This document shows, in pieces, positions 22,105-28,694 of a stretch of 28,694 nt of DNA; positions within the stretch are counted from its first letter, which is position 1; each line of letters opens with the position of its first letter. Both the position numbers and the translations under genes were made by a program. This stretch comes from Clostridia bacterium (GTDB lineage Bacteria > Bacillota > Clostridia > Christensenellales > Borkfalkiaceae), in the NCBI GenBank assembly GCA_900767195.1, contig CAAFYG010000109.1, positions 1 to 28,694 on the forward strand. The letters run 5' to 3'. Under the pieces are notes generated by a model that saw nothing but the letters and a program-made list of their open reading frames with translations, was not told the DNA's origin and ran no database searches.

Positions 22105-22329
22105 ATGAAACTGAAATTTTTATTCGACTATCTGTCTTACGCCGCACCGGCGTTTGCTTTCGCTCTGCTTGCGAAGCTGTTTTCGTTTTTAAGCAAGAAA
22201 TGCGCCGCCCTTGCGCTAAGGGCTAAGCATCTGCTTGAAAAACAGCAAACAAAGCTGGAAGAATTGAAAGCGAACCGGATGGCGGCGGCTCTGCGCGATG
22301 ATTCTGCCGATGGGGCGGACGAAGCGTAG
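22105..22329 (+). CDS. Small membrane-associated protein of unknown function
   Basis: A 74-residue protein I do not recognise. A hydrophobic Ala/Phe/Leu-rich N-terminal segment (YLSYAAPAFAFALLAKLFSFL, split here as YLSYAAPAFAFALL and AKLFSFL, about 9-29) probably spans or lines the membrane. It is followed by a charged helix with coiled-coil character (KHLLEKQQTKLEELKANRM, about 41-59) and an acidic end. Support for a real gene: AAGGAGG seven bases before the ATG, its own consensus promoter and a strong terminator just after the stop. It is monocistronic. Antisense and other-frame openings here are GC-driven. Confidence 0.75.
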   Translation: MKLKFLFDYLSYAAPAFAFALLAKLFSFLSKKCAALALRAKHLLEKQQTKLEELKANRMAAALRDDSADGADEA

Positions 22330-22336
22330 CGCGATT

Positions 22337-22380
22337 TTTCCCCTTTCTTGCCGACTGCGGCGGGAAAGGGAAATTTTTTT
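22337..22380 (+). terminator. Terminator of the small protein gene
   Basis: TTTCCCCTTTCTTGCCG (22337-22353) pairs imperfectly with CGGCGGGAAAGGGAAA (22358-22373) and is followed by seven T. Confidence 0.8.
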
Positions 22381-22410
22381 GCGCGCGTTTATTTTACGCA
22401 CGTTTTTTAA

Positions 22411-22439
22411 TTGACAAAAGGTACTTTGCGGTGTATAAT
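22411..22439 (+). promoter_or_regulatory. Promoter of the 243-residue lipoprotein gene
   Basis: TTGACA (22411-22416) and TATAAT (22434-22439), both perfect, with a 17-base spacer. The leader is about 140 nt and contains a long hairpin. Confidence 0.85.
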
Positions 22440-22502
22440 AATTATAGTTTGCAGGAAATGCGGCTTGATTTGAAGAATTTTAATTTTCGCGTGTACACGC
22501 TC

Positions 22503-22550
22503 TTTTTCGTTGGCTTTTCCTTGCAGTAAAACGGAAAACCCAACGAAAAA
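22503..22550 (+). promoter_or_regulatory. Long leader hairpin before the lipoprotein gene
   Basis: TTTTTCGTTGGCTTTTCC (22503-22520) pairs with GGAAAACCCAACGAAAAA (22533-22550) with a single mismatch in 18 and a 12-base loop. It ends 37 bases before the start codon and has no T run after it, so it is not a terminator. It may stabilise the message or bind a regulator; function unknown. Confidence 0.6.
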
Positions 22551-22587
22551 CAGAAATTCACGTAACGCGGAAAAAGGAGATACCATT

Positions 22588-23319
22588 ATGAAAAAATTCA
22601 ACCTTTTTAAAAAGCTCGGCTTGTGCGCGCTTTCCGCCGCGCTTTGCGCTTCCGCGTTCGCTTTCACCGCTTGCGATAACGGTAAGACGGACAATGCGGA
22701 CAACGAACAGAAACAAGAACAAACCGGCGGTGAAAACGAAAACCAAGGCGGCAATCAGGGAGAACAGGAACAGCCTGCCGCTTTTTCACTTACGGCGGCG
22801 GAATGGGACGCGGCGATGGCGCTCGATTTCGATTATTCGTTTGTGGAAAACGTAACGTATGGCGCGGGAACGACAATGACTATCAATCAGGCGGTTTGTG
22901 GAAACGTTGCAAAACAATCGACGGACAGCTACGAATTGTACCTTGAAAAAGTCGGCGAAAATTATTATCGCTACGAAAAACAAAACGACAAGTGGACGAA
23001 ATCCAATATTGCGAAAGAAAATTACGCCTCTGTGGTGAGCGAAGGTTTAAGCGGATACACGGGCAACTTCGACAAATTCACATTTGACGGCACGGATACG
23101 TATTCCTGCGAAAGCATGAAAGTATTTGTATCATCGGGGATGCAACGCACGGAAATTCTTATGAAGAACATAAAAATTAAATTCAATGCCGATAAAAAGG
23201 TGGAAAAAGTAGATTGCGTAATGTATTCGGGCGATAAAGAAACCGATAATTCTTCGGTGATTTCGATGACGTTCGATTATTCGGAAAAAACCATTACTTT
23301 GCCGCAGATAGCCGAATAA
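22588..23319 (+). CDS. Lipoprotein of unknown function
   Basis: A 243-residue exported lipoprotein. The basic start MKKFNLFKKLGL, hydrophobic core and lipobox-like FTAC (Cys29) give a lipid anchor. Asn/Gln/Glu/Gly-rich low complexity (about 31-65) follows. The globular part (66-243) looks rich in beta strands (YELYLEKVGENYYRYEKQND, KFTFDGTDTYSCESMKVFV, ILMKNIKIKFNADKKVEKVD). I do not recognise a domain. The open frame starts 26 codons earlier, but the Met chosen follows AAAGGAGA by seven bases and begins a proper signal peptide. It is monocistronic with its own promoter and terminator, and probably a surface or envelope protein. Confidence 0.88.
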   Translation: MKKFNLFKKLGLCALSAALCASAFAFTACDNGKTDNADNEQKQEQTGGENENQGGNQGEQEQPAAFSLTAAEWDAAMALDFDYSFVENVTYGAGTTMTINQAVCGNVAKQSTDSYELYLEKVGENYYRYEKQNDKWTKSNIAKENYASVVSEGLSGYTGNFDKFTFDGTDTYSCESMKVFVSSGMQRTEILMKNIKIKFNADKKVEKVDCVMYSGDKETDNSSVISMTFDYSEKTITLPQIAE

Positions 23320-23339
23320 TTTTTTCTTTGATTTCTTTA

Positions 23340-23374
23340 CTGCCGTAAGCCGAAAGGTTTGCGGCGGTTTTTTT
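23340..23374 (+). terminator. Terminator of the lipoprotein gene
   Basis: CTGCCGTAAGCC (23340-23351) pairs with GGTTTGCGGCGG (23356-23367) through a GAAA tetraloop, with three G-T pairs, followed by seven T. Confidence 0.85.
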
Positions 23375-23430
23375 ACTGCTTTTTTGAGATTAAAACTGCC
23401 TTTTTGTTTAAAAATTGCTATTCGTTTTTG

Positions 23431-23737
23431 CAGCTGCCCCTTGGCTTTCAGAAATTTTTTGTCAAAAATATTCAGAAAACCAAAAATGGGCTACGCCCCT
23501 TGATTGAAAATTTCTGATAAAAAGTTTCAATGAGAAGTCAGTTGCGCCCCTCATCAGTCCGTTTCACGGACAGCTTCCCCCCGAGGGGAAGCCTTGACGA
23601 AAGGAAAGGCTGGACATTTTTTCGAATTTTTGCGCTGAGCAAAAATGAGAAAGGGGAAGCCACGAAGCGGCTGACAATTTTTTTTCGCGCTTTTCTCCCC
23701 TAAGAGAAAAAAACGAAAAGGGGAAGCCTTGAAATAG
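23431..23737 (+). repeat. Multi-hairpin intergenic repeat, copy 6
   Basis: Two A/T-rich stems (TTGGCTTTC/GAAAACCAA, then TTGAAAATTTCT/AAGTTTCAA), a GCGCCCCTCATCA block, a hairpin GTCCG-TTTCA-CGGAC and the CTTCCCCCC/GAGGGGAAG palindrome. The 3' extension again repeats AAGGGGAAGCC fragments. It separates the lipoprotein gene from the germination operon and fills that gap. Confidence 0.85.
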
Positions 23738-23766
23738 GTATATTTCGAAAAAAATTTCGCATACTT
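23738..23766 (+). promoter_or_regulatory. Candidate forespore sigma-G promoter of the germination operon
   Basis: GTATA (23738-23742) fits the -35 pattern GHATR known for Bacillus sigma-G, and CATACTT (23760-23766) fits six of seven positions of the -10 pattern, with a 17-base spacer. Germinant receptor operons are sigma-G controlled in Bacillus. Start would fall near 23772, the GTG itself. No sigma-A promoter is seen here. Confidence 0.45.
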
Positions 23767-23771
23767 TCGGC

Positions 23772-25340
23772 GTGAATACTTTTGAAAAGTTTAAAAACGA
23801 GAAATTTTCCCAAAATCTCGAGCAAAATTCTCTCGTCATGAAAAAAATTCTGCCCTCCGACGATATTTTAATCTATTCCTTTCTTTCCGGCGGGGGCGTT
23901 CCGTGCGCCGTGGTCTACGCCGACGGCATGGTGAACAAACAGCTGATCGGCGATCTCGCCGCGCGCCCTTTATCCTTACTTCCCGGCAACTCGCTTTCCC
24001 TTAAAGAAGTACAAAAAAACTTGCTTTTCCCCGAATTAAAAACTGCCGATACCCCCGCCGACGCGGCGCGCGAAATTCTCGACGGAAATTCCCTTTTACT
24101 TGTGCAAGGCATCTCTTCCGGCATTATCGTGGGCGCGAAAACCGTGCCGCAACGAGCTATTACCGAACCGCAGACTTCCATTGCGATCAAAGGTCCGCGC
24201 GAGGGTTTTATCGAGGACGTGAAAACCAACATGGCACTTGTGCGTAAGCGTTTGAAAACGGGAAATCTGAGATTCGAATACGCGCACGCGGGCAAGCAGT
24301 CGGATACTTCGATTGCGATTTGCTATCTCGACGGTATCGCGGATACCGCCGTGCTTGCGGCGATTAAAAAACGACTTTCCGAAATTAACACCGATATCAT
24401 CGCGGACGCTTCGTACATTGCCACATTTCTTGCGCCGCGGCGGTATACCCTTTTCAAAGAGGTAGGCACTACGGAAAAACCGGATATTTTTACGGCGAAA
24501 ATTGCCGAAGGGCGCATCGGTATTCTGGTGGACGGCTCGCCTATCGCTTTGACTGTGCCATATCTTTTCACCGAAGATTTTCAGACTGCCGAAGATTATT
24601 TCGTTTCTCCTTTTGCCGCCACGGTGATTCGGATTCTGCGGTTTTTCGCGGTGGCGATCGCTTTGCTTTTGCCCGCTTTTTACGTATCTTCGCAGCTTTT
24701 TAAAATTCAGCTGATCCCCCTGAATTTAACTTTGACGATTGCGGGAAGTATCCGCGGATTGCCGCTTTCGCCATCGCTCGAAATGTTTCTCGTGCTGCTT
24801 GTTCTCGAAATTTTAAAGGAAGCAAGCATCCGCATGCCGAAGTACGTGGGTATGGCTCTTTCCGTGGTGGGCGCGCTCGTTCTCGGCGATACCGCCGTTT
24901 CCGCGGGGTTCGTTTCTACGCCCGCGATTATCATCATCGCGTTCTCGGGCATCTGCCTGTACACCGTTCCCGATTTCGTGGAAACGGGCAGCTTGTTGCG
25001 CTGGCTGTTTTTAATCGTGGCGGGAAGTTCCGGTCCGTTCGGCATCGTGCTTTTAATTGCGTTTTTGCTTTACTATCTGATCACGGCGGATTCTTTCGGC
25101 GCGCCGCCGCTTGCGCCCTTTGCGCCGCTTGTGAAGAGGGATTTAAAAGATTCCGTACTGAAAACGGACGCCTACTCTTTATGTATGCGCCCGAAAACGC
25201 TGCGTTCACAAAATAAACGGCGACTGAAAGAGGGTTTATGCAAAAACGACGAAGGCAGCGGCGGCGAAAACACGAAAAATCAGCCGCTCGACGGCATACA
25301 AACGGACGCTCTGAAAGCGAAAGAGAAGGAGAAAATATGA
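23772..25340 (+). CDS. Spore germinant receptor subunit A (GerA/GerKA family)
   Basis: A 522-residue GerA-family protein, one subunit of the inner-spore-membrane receptor that senses germinants. The N-terminal soluble region (about 1-265) has the family's opening NLEQNSLVMKKI...DDILIYSFL and AVVYADGMVNKQLI. The C-terminal half has about four or five membrane segments, including the family hallmark LPLSPSLEMFLVLLVLEILK, then EASIRMPKYVGMALSVVGALVLG and DTAVSAGFVSTPAIIII. The last 90 residues are polar. The GTG at 23772 has no ribosome binding site. The next Met (23838) has none either and would cut conserved sequence, so GTG is preferred. It overlaps gerB by ATGA. Confidence 0.92.
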   Translation: MNTFEKFKNEKFSQNLEQNSLVMKKILPSDDILIYSFLSGGGVPCAVVYADGMVNKQLIGDLAARPLSLLPGNSLSLKEVQKNLLFPELKTADTPADAAREILDGNSLLLVQGISSGIIVGAKTVPQRAITEPQTSIAIKGPREGFIEDVKTNMALVRKRLKTGNLRFEYAHAGKQSDTSIAICYLDGIADTAVLAAIKKRLSEINTDIIADASYIATFLAPRRYTLFKEVGTTEKPDIFTAKIAEGRIGILVDGSPIALTVPYLFTEDFQTAEDYFVSPFAATVIRILRFFAVAIALLLPAFYVSSQLFKIQLIPLNLTLTIAGSIRGLPLSPSLEMFLVLLVLEILKEASIRMPKYVGMALSVVGALVLGDTAVSAGFVSTPAIIIIAFSGICLYTVPDFVETGSLLRWLFLIVAGSSGPFGIVLLIAFLLYYLITADSFGAPPLAPFAPLVKRDLKDSVLKTDAYSLCMRPKTLRSQNKRRLKEGLCKNDEGSGGENTKNQPLDGIQTDALKAKEKEKI

Positions 25341-26557
25341 GCGCAAATACCACAATGTTGCCGCCGCTCGGAAAATCGGGCGGCGCGGGCGAACAAGTAT
25401 CGGGCGGCGCGGCCGCCGCCGGAAAGTCGGCGTTGAAAACGGAGAAAAGCGGGTTGATCTGCCGGCGGCAGCTGTGTTTTTTGCTTGCGTTTCTTCTGCC
25501 CGTGCCGAAACTTCTGGAAGCACCGTCTTTATTGGCTTATTTTTCAAAAGGCGATTTACTGTTGCCCGCATTTTTGCATTACGTATTGCAGACGGCGGTG
25601 CTGATCGCGCTTTTGTGCGCGTGCGCAAGAAGCGAAAAGCCGCTGTTTCAACGTTTGCGCGAAGCATCAAAGCCTTTGGCTACCGCCGTGTATATCGCGC
25701 TCGCGGCATATTTTATCTTTTCGGATATGTTTCCGCTGCTGGATATGGCGCGCTTTGCGGACACGGTGTTTTTCGATACCGCCCCTTCCGTTTCGGCGTT
25801 TCTGCCCTTCTTCCTTTTATCGGCGTTTATCTGCGTGAAGGACGAAAAGGCGATCGGGCGGAGCGCGGATTTATGTATGCCGATTTTTCTTTTTGCGTTT
25901 TTCGGGCTGATTTTTATGGCGTTCGGGGAAACAGACTTTACGGAATTGTTTCCGCTGCTCGGCACGTCCCCCCGGGAAAATTTCAAGGGCTTGTACCACT
26001 CTTTCGTGCATTTTTCGGATATGCCTTTAATGATTCCGCTGCTCGGGGCGTATCGCTACGAAAAGGGAGACGGCAAAAAAATCGTGGGCGCGTATGCGGG
26101 CGGCGGCGCGTTCGTGCTTTTGTTTCTCGCCGTGTTTTACGGCATATTCGGCGCGCTCGCTCCGCGCGAAACGTATGCGTTCGATAAAATCGCGAGATAT
26201 TTTTCCGCGCTGGACGTGGTGGGGCGCGTGGATCTTCTGCTTGTGTACCTGATCACCGTGGTGCTTGTATATGCCTACGCGCTGCCGTTGCAGCTTGCGG
26301 TGATCTGCCTTTGCGGAGCATGCGGCGGCGCAGACCTTTACGGCGAAGGCGAAAAGAACGAGAAACAAAAAAAGCGGAAAAGATTGATATTTTCGGTGTG
26401 TATCAACGGCGCGGCTCTAATATTTGTGCTGTTTGCTACGCGGCACTATCATTTTTTCTATTCGCTGAGCACGTCGAAATTGTTTTTCGTTTTTCCGATG
26501 TTTTCGGTGGCGTTGCCCCTTTCTTTTCTGCTCTTGAAGGGGGATAAAAAGAAATGA
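25337..26557 (+). CDS. Spore germinant receptor subunit B (GerB/GerKB family permease)
   Basis: A 406-residue membrane protein of the spore germination permease family (amino-acid/polyamine transporter fold) that forms the receptor's transmembrane part and probably binds the germinant. Ten or so hydrophobic segments run from about residue 35 on, beginning RRQLCFLLAFLLPVPKLLEA and including LVYLITVVLVYAYALPLQLAV and a terminal FPMFSVALPLSFLLL. The first 35 residues are an extra Ala/Gly/Ser-rich stretch before the membrane core. The Met chosen follows AAGGAG by six bases and overlaps the subunit A stop (ATGA). It overlaps subunit C in the same way. Confidence 0.88.
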   Translation: MSANTTMLPPLGKSGGAGEQVSGGAAAAGKSALKTEKSGLICRRQLCFLLAFLLPVPKLLEAPSLLAYFSKGDLLLPAFLHYVLQTAVLIALLCACARSEKPLFQRLREASKPLATAVYIALAAYFIFSDMFPLLDMARFADTVFFDTAPSVSAFLPFFLLSAFICVKDEKAIGRSADLCMPIFLFAFFGLIFMAFGETDFTELFPLLGTSPRENFKGLYHSFVHFSDMPLMIPLLGAYRYEKGDGKKIVGAYAGGGAFVLLFLAVFYGIFGALAPRETYAFDKIARYFSALDVVGRVDLLLVYLITVVLVYAYALPLQLAVICLCGACGGADLYGEGEKNEKQKKRKRLIFSVCINGAALIFVLFATRHYHFFYSLSTSKLFFVFPMFSVALPLSFLLLKGDKKK

Positions 26558-27846
26558 GTTTTAAAAAGAACGGGAGCGGAGTTTCACGGCGAAAAACGCC
26601 CGTGCTTTACGTGCTTGCGGTGATTTTTCTTACGATTTTGTTTTTCTCGAACGATTTCGGGTTGGTGGATATTCAGAAAACCGCGATTGTGCTTGCCGTG
26701 GGAATCGATCGCGAAAACGACGAATTTATCGTAAATTCGCGTATTGCCGTGCCTTCCGCTTCGGGCGATCAGAAAGCGGCGGCGGATTCCATTCAGGTGG
26801 AAACGCGCGGCGATACCGTGGGCGCGGCGATTCAGGATATTAATACGAAAACGGGATGGTACCCGAAACTTGTTTTTTTGAATCTGATTGTGCTCGGCGA
26901 TACCGCCACTCAAAAAAACGCCTTCGATACGCTGGACTTTTTTCTGCGCTACGAATATATGTCGGACGATTGCCAGGTGTGCTGCTGCGAAGGAAAGGCA
27001 AGCGAGCTTTTGAACACCGAAACAGACGTGGAAAAAACTCCTTCGCTGGCGATCGGAAAAATCCTTTCGGAACATTCCGCCACCACGGGACTTGTTGCCG
27101 TGGCCTCGCTGAGAAAGTTCGCCGCAGGGTATTTCGGCGTTTCGAAAAGCGGCTATATGCCGCTGCTGAAATACGTATCCCTTTCGCCCGGCAAAAAAAC
27201 GGACGGCGCGGATAGTGCGGAAAATACAGGCGAATCGGGCGGCGCGGGCGGAACGGAAAATTCGGGAAGTTCGGGAAGTTCGGGCGGATCGGGCGGTGCA
27301 GGCGGAGCGGGCGGAGCGGGCGGCGGCGAAAACGCAGGAAAGACGTTTACGGCAACGGAAACCGCGCTGTTTGCGGACGGAGTGTATAAAGGAAAACTGA
27401 CAAAAGACGAAACTTTTGCGTTTTTGTGCGTAAACGGCGGCGTAAGGCTGGCTGCGTTTGACGTGGATTACGGCGGCGTGACTTACACTCTGACGATTAA
27501 AAAAAGTAAAGCGAAAATCAAATTCTACGTGGACGATTTTGCCGCGCCGCACCTGAACGTGCAGCTCGATATCGTTGCGGGTTTACAGGATATGTCTTCT
27601 TCGCAGACGATTGTGGAAATCGCCGCGCCCGAAAAGACGAAACAAGCAGTGCTGGAAGAGGCGGGAAAAAAACTGAAACGGCTGGTGCATTCTACGTTTG
27701 AAAAAAGTCGGGCGTACGAATGCGATTTGTTCGGCGCGGAAAAACGACTGCAAAAATTCGAAAGAAAGTATTTCAACGCCTATCGCGAAAATCTGCTGGA
27801 TCGCGTGCTGGTTTATGCAGACGTACGCTTTTCTCCCGCGCGTTGA
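26554..27846 (+). CDS. Spore germinant receptor subunit C (Ger(x)C family), no lipobox
   Basis: A 430-residue Ger(x)C protein, the outward-facing subunit of the receptor. The family opening is clear (DIQKTAIVLAVGIDRENDEF, then a GDTVGAAIQDINTKTG and KLVFLNLIVLGD stretch). So is the C-terminal domain (KAKIKFYVDDFAAPHLNVQLD, then a long helix with EEAGKKLKRLVHSTFEKS). Family members are lipoproteins with a Gly-Cys near residue 20. Here the hydrophobic start (VLYVLAVIFLTILFFSNDFG) has no Cys, so it is probably held by an uncleaved membrane helix. A Gly/Ser/Ala linker (about 225-260) separates the two halves and makes it longer than usual. ATGA overlap with subunit B. Confidence 0.9.
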   Translation: MSFKKNGSGVSRRKTPVLYVLAVIFLTILFFSNDFGLVDIQKTAIVLAVGIDRENDEFIVNSRIAVPSASGDQKAAADSIQVETRGDTVGAAIQDINTKTGWYPKLVFLNLIVLGDTATQKNAFDTLDFFLRYEYMSDDCQVCCCEGKASELLNTETDVEKTPSLAIGKILSEHSATTGLVAVASLRKFAAGYFGVSKSGYMPLLKYVSLSPGKKTDGADSAENTGESGGAGGTENSGSSGSSGGSGGAGGAGGAGGGENAGKTFTATETALFADGVYKGKLTKDETFAFLCVNGGVRLAAFDVDYGGVTYTLTIKKSKAKIKFYVDDFAAPHLNVQLDIVAGLQDMSSSQTIVEIAAPEKTKQAVLEEAGKKLKRLVHSTFEKSRAYECDLFGAEKRLQKFERKYFNAYRENLLDRVLVYADVRFSPAR

Positions 27847-27935
27847 AATCGGCTTGTTTTATGACATTTTGCAAGCGAAAAAAAGCATAATTTTTAGATT
27901 AACAAAAATTTTTTAAACTTTTTTTGAAAAAAGTA

Positions 27936-27963
27936 TTGACAAATCAAAATTTTGTGGTATAAT
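27936..27963 (+). promoter_or_regulatory. Strong promoter of the 27970-28428 transcript
   Basis: TTGACA (27936-27941) and TATAAT (27958-27963), both perfect, spacer 16 bases, with A/T-rich sequence upstream. 27847-27935, after subunit C, has no clear terminator; only a weak GCTTG/CAAGC hairpin is seen. Confidence 0.85.
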
Positions 27964-28178
27964 ATAAGTGAAAAGAGAAAAGAACAAGCAAAAAATGTTC
28001 TTATCTTTCAAATAATAGTGAGGTGGAGACCGATGCACAATTGAATTTTTAACTTGATTCCCCGCTTCCGCAAAGAATGAAAGAGAGGCGGCAGGACGAA
28101 CAGGGAAAAATCCATTGAGGAGGAAACGATTTTCAAGTAAAGGCACATTTACTTCGGAAGAAGAAGGAGGAAAAACCT

Positions 28179-28223
28179 ATGATTTTTAAAAACAAGATCC
28201 TCTGCTTTTACATTAAAAATTGA
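28179..28223 (+). CDS. Possible 14-residue peptide
   Basis: AAGGAGG (28164-28170) followed eight bases later by ATG gives MIFKNKILCFYIKN and a TGA. The site and spacing are the best on this transcript. The peptide is basic and hydrophobic. It could be a leader peptide or a chance opening; nothing in the sequence decides this. Confidence 0.25.
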   Translation: MIFKNKILCFYIKN

Positions 28224-28392
28224 CAAGGAGATACTCCAACGTACCATTTTACTTTGGGACTTCAATAAATCTGCTCCGTGATTTTTGCGGTGGGAAAAGT
28301 TTGCGCCGCTTCGGATTGAGCGACAACACAAACGGGAACGCGGATTGACTTTTCATAAAGTCCCCTACAATTGAATAGTTTTGTATAGAATA

Positions 28393-28428
28393 TTCGGGGC
28401 TGCCATAAATGCAGCCCCGAAGTTTTTT
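28393..28428 (+). terminator. Terminator of the 27970-28428 transcript
   Basis: TTCGGGGCTGC (28393-28403) pairs perfectly with GCAGCCCCGAA (28411-28421) around a seven-base loop, followed by G and six T. Confidence 0.9.
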
Positions 28429-28474
28429 GCGCTTGAAGTTTTTATAATGAAAACCGGTTGCGCTGTTTTTTATA

Positions 28475-28694
28475 GAAAACAAGCTGCGCCCCTTGATTTT
28501 CAGAAATTTCTTCCGAAATATTCAGATAATCAAAAATGGGCTATGCTTAATATGCTACGCCCCTCATCCGTCAGCAAAGCTGACACCTTCCCCCCGGGGG
28601 GAAGGCTATGTCAAAGGCGATAATTTAAAAATCAAACGGTTTGCAACAGTCCGTTATGAAACAGGCGAAGCCTGCCCCCCGGGGGGAAGCCTTG
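28475..28694 (+). repeat. Multi-hairpin intergenic repeat, copy 7 (runs to window end)
   Basis: AAGCTGCGCCCC, then stem TTGATTTTC/GATAATCAA, then AAATGGGCTATG with a GCTACGCCCCTCATCCGT block. A hairpin GTCAGC-AAA-GCTGAC and the CTTCCCCCC/GGGGGGAAG palindrome follow. A second C-run/G-run palindrome at 28674-28692 shows that another unit begins or ends at the edge. 28429-28474 holds nothing I can name. Confidence 0.85.

Larger units (their letters stand above)
27970..28428 (+). ncRNA. Candidate structured RNA or micropeptide transcript
   Basis: A transcript of about 460 nt between a perfect promoter and a perfect terminator, with no recognisable gene. It opens with an 11-bp hairpin (27976-27986 with 27996-28006, one mismatch). 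Further stems are CCGCTTC/GAGGCGG (28062-28068 with 28085-28091), AAGTAAA/TTTACTT (28135-28141 with 28148-28154) and a long-range GGGACTT (about 28256) with AAGTCCC (about 28358). Four Shine-Dalgarno-like sites lie at 28020, 28117, 28164 and 28225, and ACAATTGAAT occurs twice (28037, 28367). I could not match it to tmRNA, RNase P RNA or 6S RNA. A ribosome-linked RNA such as the raiA class is a thought, not an identification. It may instead be a short-peptide message. Confidence 0.45.

Noticed and set aside
23564..23839. 91-codon minus-strand frame before the germination operon
   Set aside because: Made of repeat copy 6 read backwards; no gene evidence.
25474..26187. 237-codon plus-strand frame inside gerB
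   Set aside because: A frame-shifted shadow of gerB, Arg-rich and without a ribosome binding site.
28249..28482. 77-codon minus-strand frame across the candidate RNA and terminator
   Set aside because: It would cross the strong plus-strand terminator stem and has no recognisable sequence; the plus-strand promoter and terminator explain the region better.

Overview
The window looks like a chromosomal segment of a spore-forming member of the Bacillota (Clostridia), probably an uncultured gut lineage. The evidence is the Clostridia-type order of housekeeping genes, strong AGGAGG-type ribosome binding sites, many consensus TTGACA/TATAAT promoters and a three-gene spore germinant receptor operon. 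No tRNA, rRNA, CRISPR array, transposase or phage gene was recognised.

Layout. 338-952 (-) is a YfbR-like HD-family nucleotidase. 1011-2590 (+) is a promoter, a TPP riboswitch with its terminator, and a thiamine transporter ThiT carrying an unusual extra N-terminal membrane domain. 2819-5804 (-) is the translation/secretion operon ylxM-ffh-rpsP-khpA-rimM. 5894-11920 (-) is the pyrH-frr-uppS-cdsA-dxr-rseP operon (UMP kinase, ribosome recycling, undecaprenyl and phospholipid precursors, isoprenoid synthesis, site-2 protease). The two operons abut, and the promoter of the first lies inside the terminator hairpin of the second. 12104-12651 (-) is a DinJ/RelB-YafQ toxin-antitoxin pair. 13028-17129 (-) is ruvC-ruvA-ruvB-queA (Holliday junction processing and queuosine synthesis).

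17378-20525 is a more AT-rich accessory cassette. A repeat-rich surface lipoprotein (InlB-type plus BspA-type leucine-rich repeats) is translationally coupled to a small unknown protein. Both face a divergent Xre-family regulator across an intergenic region with three near-identical palindromic operators. 20696-21813 (-) is a GNAT acetyltransferase and an SGNH hydrolase. 22105-23319 (+) is a small membrane-associated protein and a lipoprotein, each with its own promoter and terminator. 23772-27846 (+) is a GerA/GerB/GerC-type germinant receptor operon. 27936-28428 is a strongly promoted, strongly terminated transcript of about 460 nt without a convincing gene: a candidate structured RNA or micropeptide locus.

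The most distinctive feature is a family of multi-hairpin intergenic repeats, present at seven places in 28.7 kb. Stem sequences differ between copies but pairing is kept, while the linking bases (GCGCCCCTCATC and CTTCCCCCCGGGGGGAAGGC-like blocks) are nearly constant. Two further fold-back elements with terminal inverted repeats (8383-8661 and 15664-15793) sit inside conserved operons (dxr/cdsA and ruvA/ruvB). These repeats account for nearly all the large non-coding gaps.
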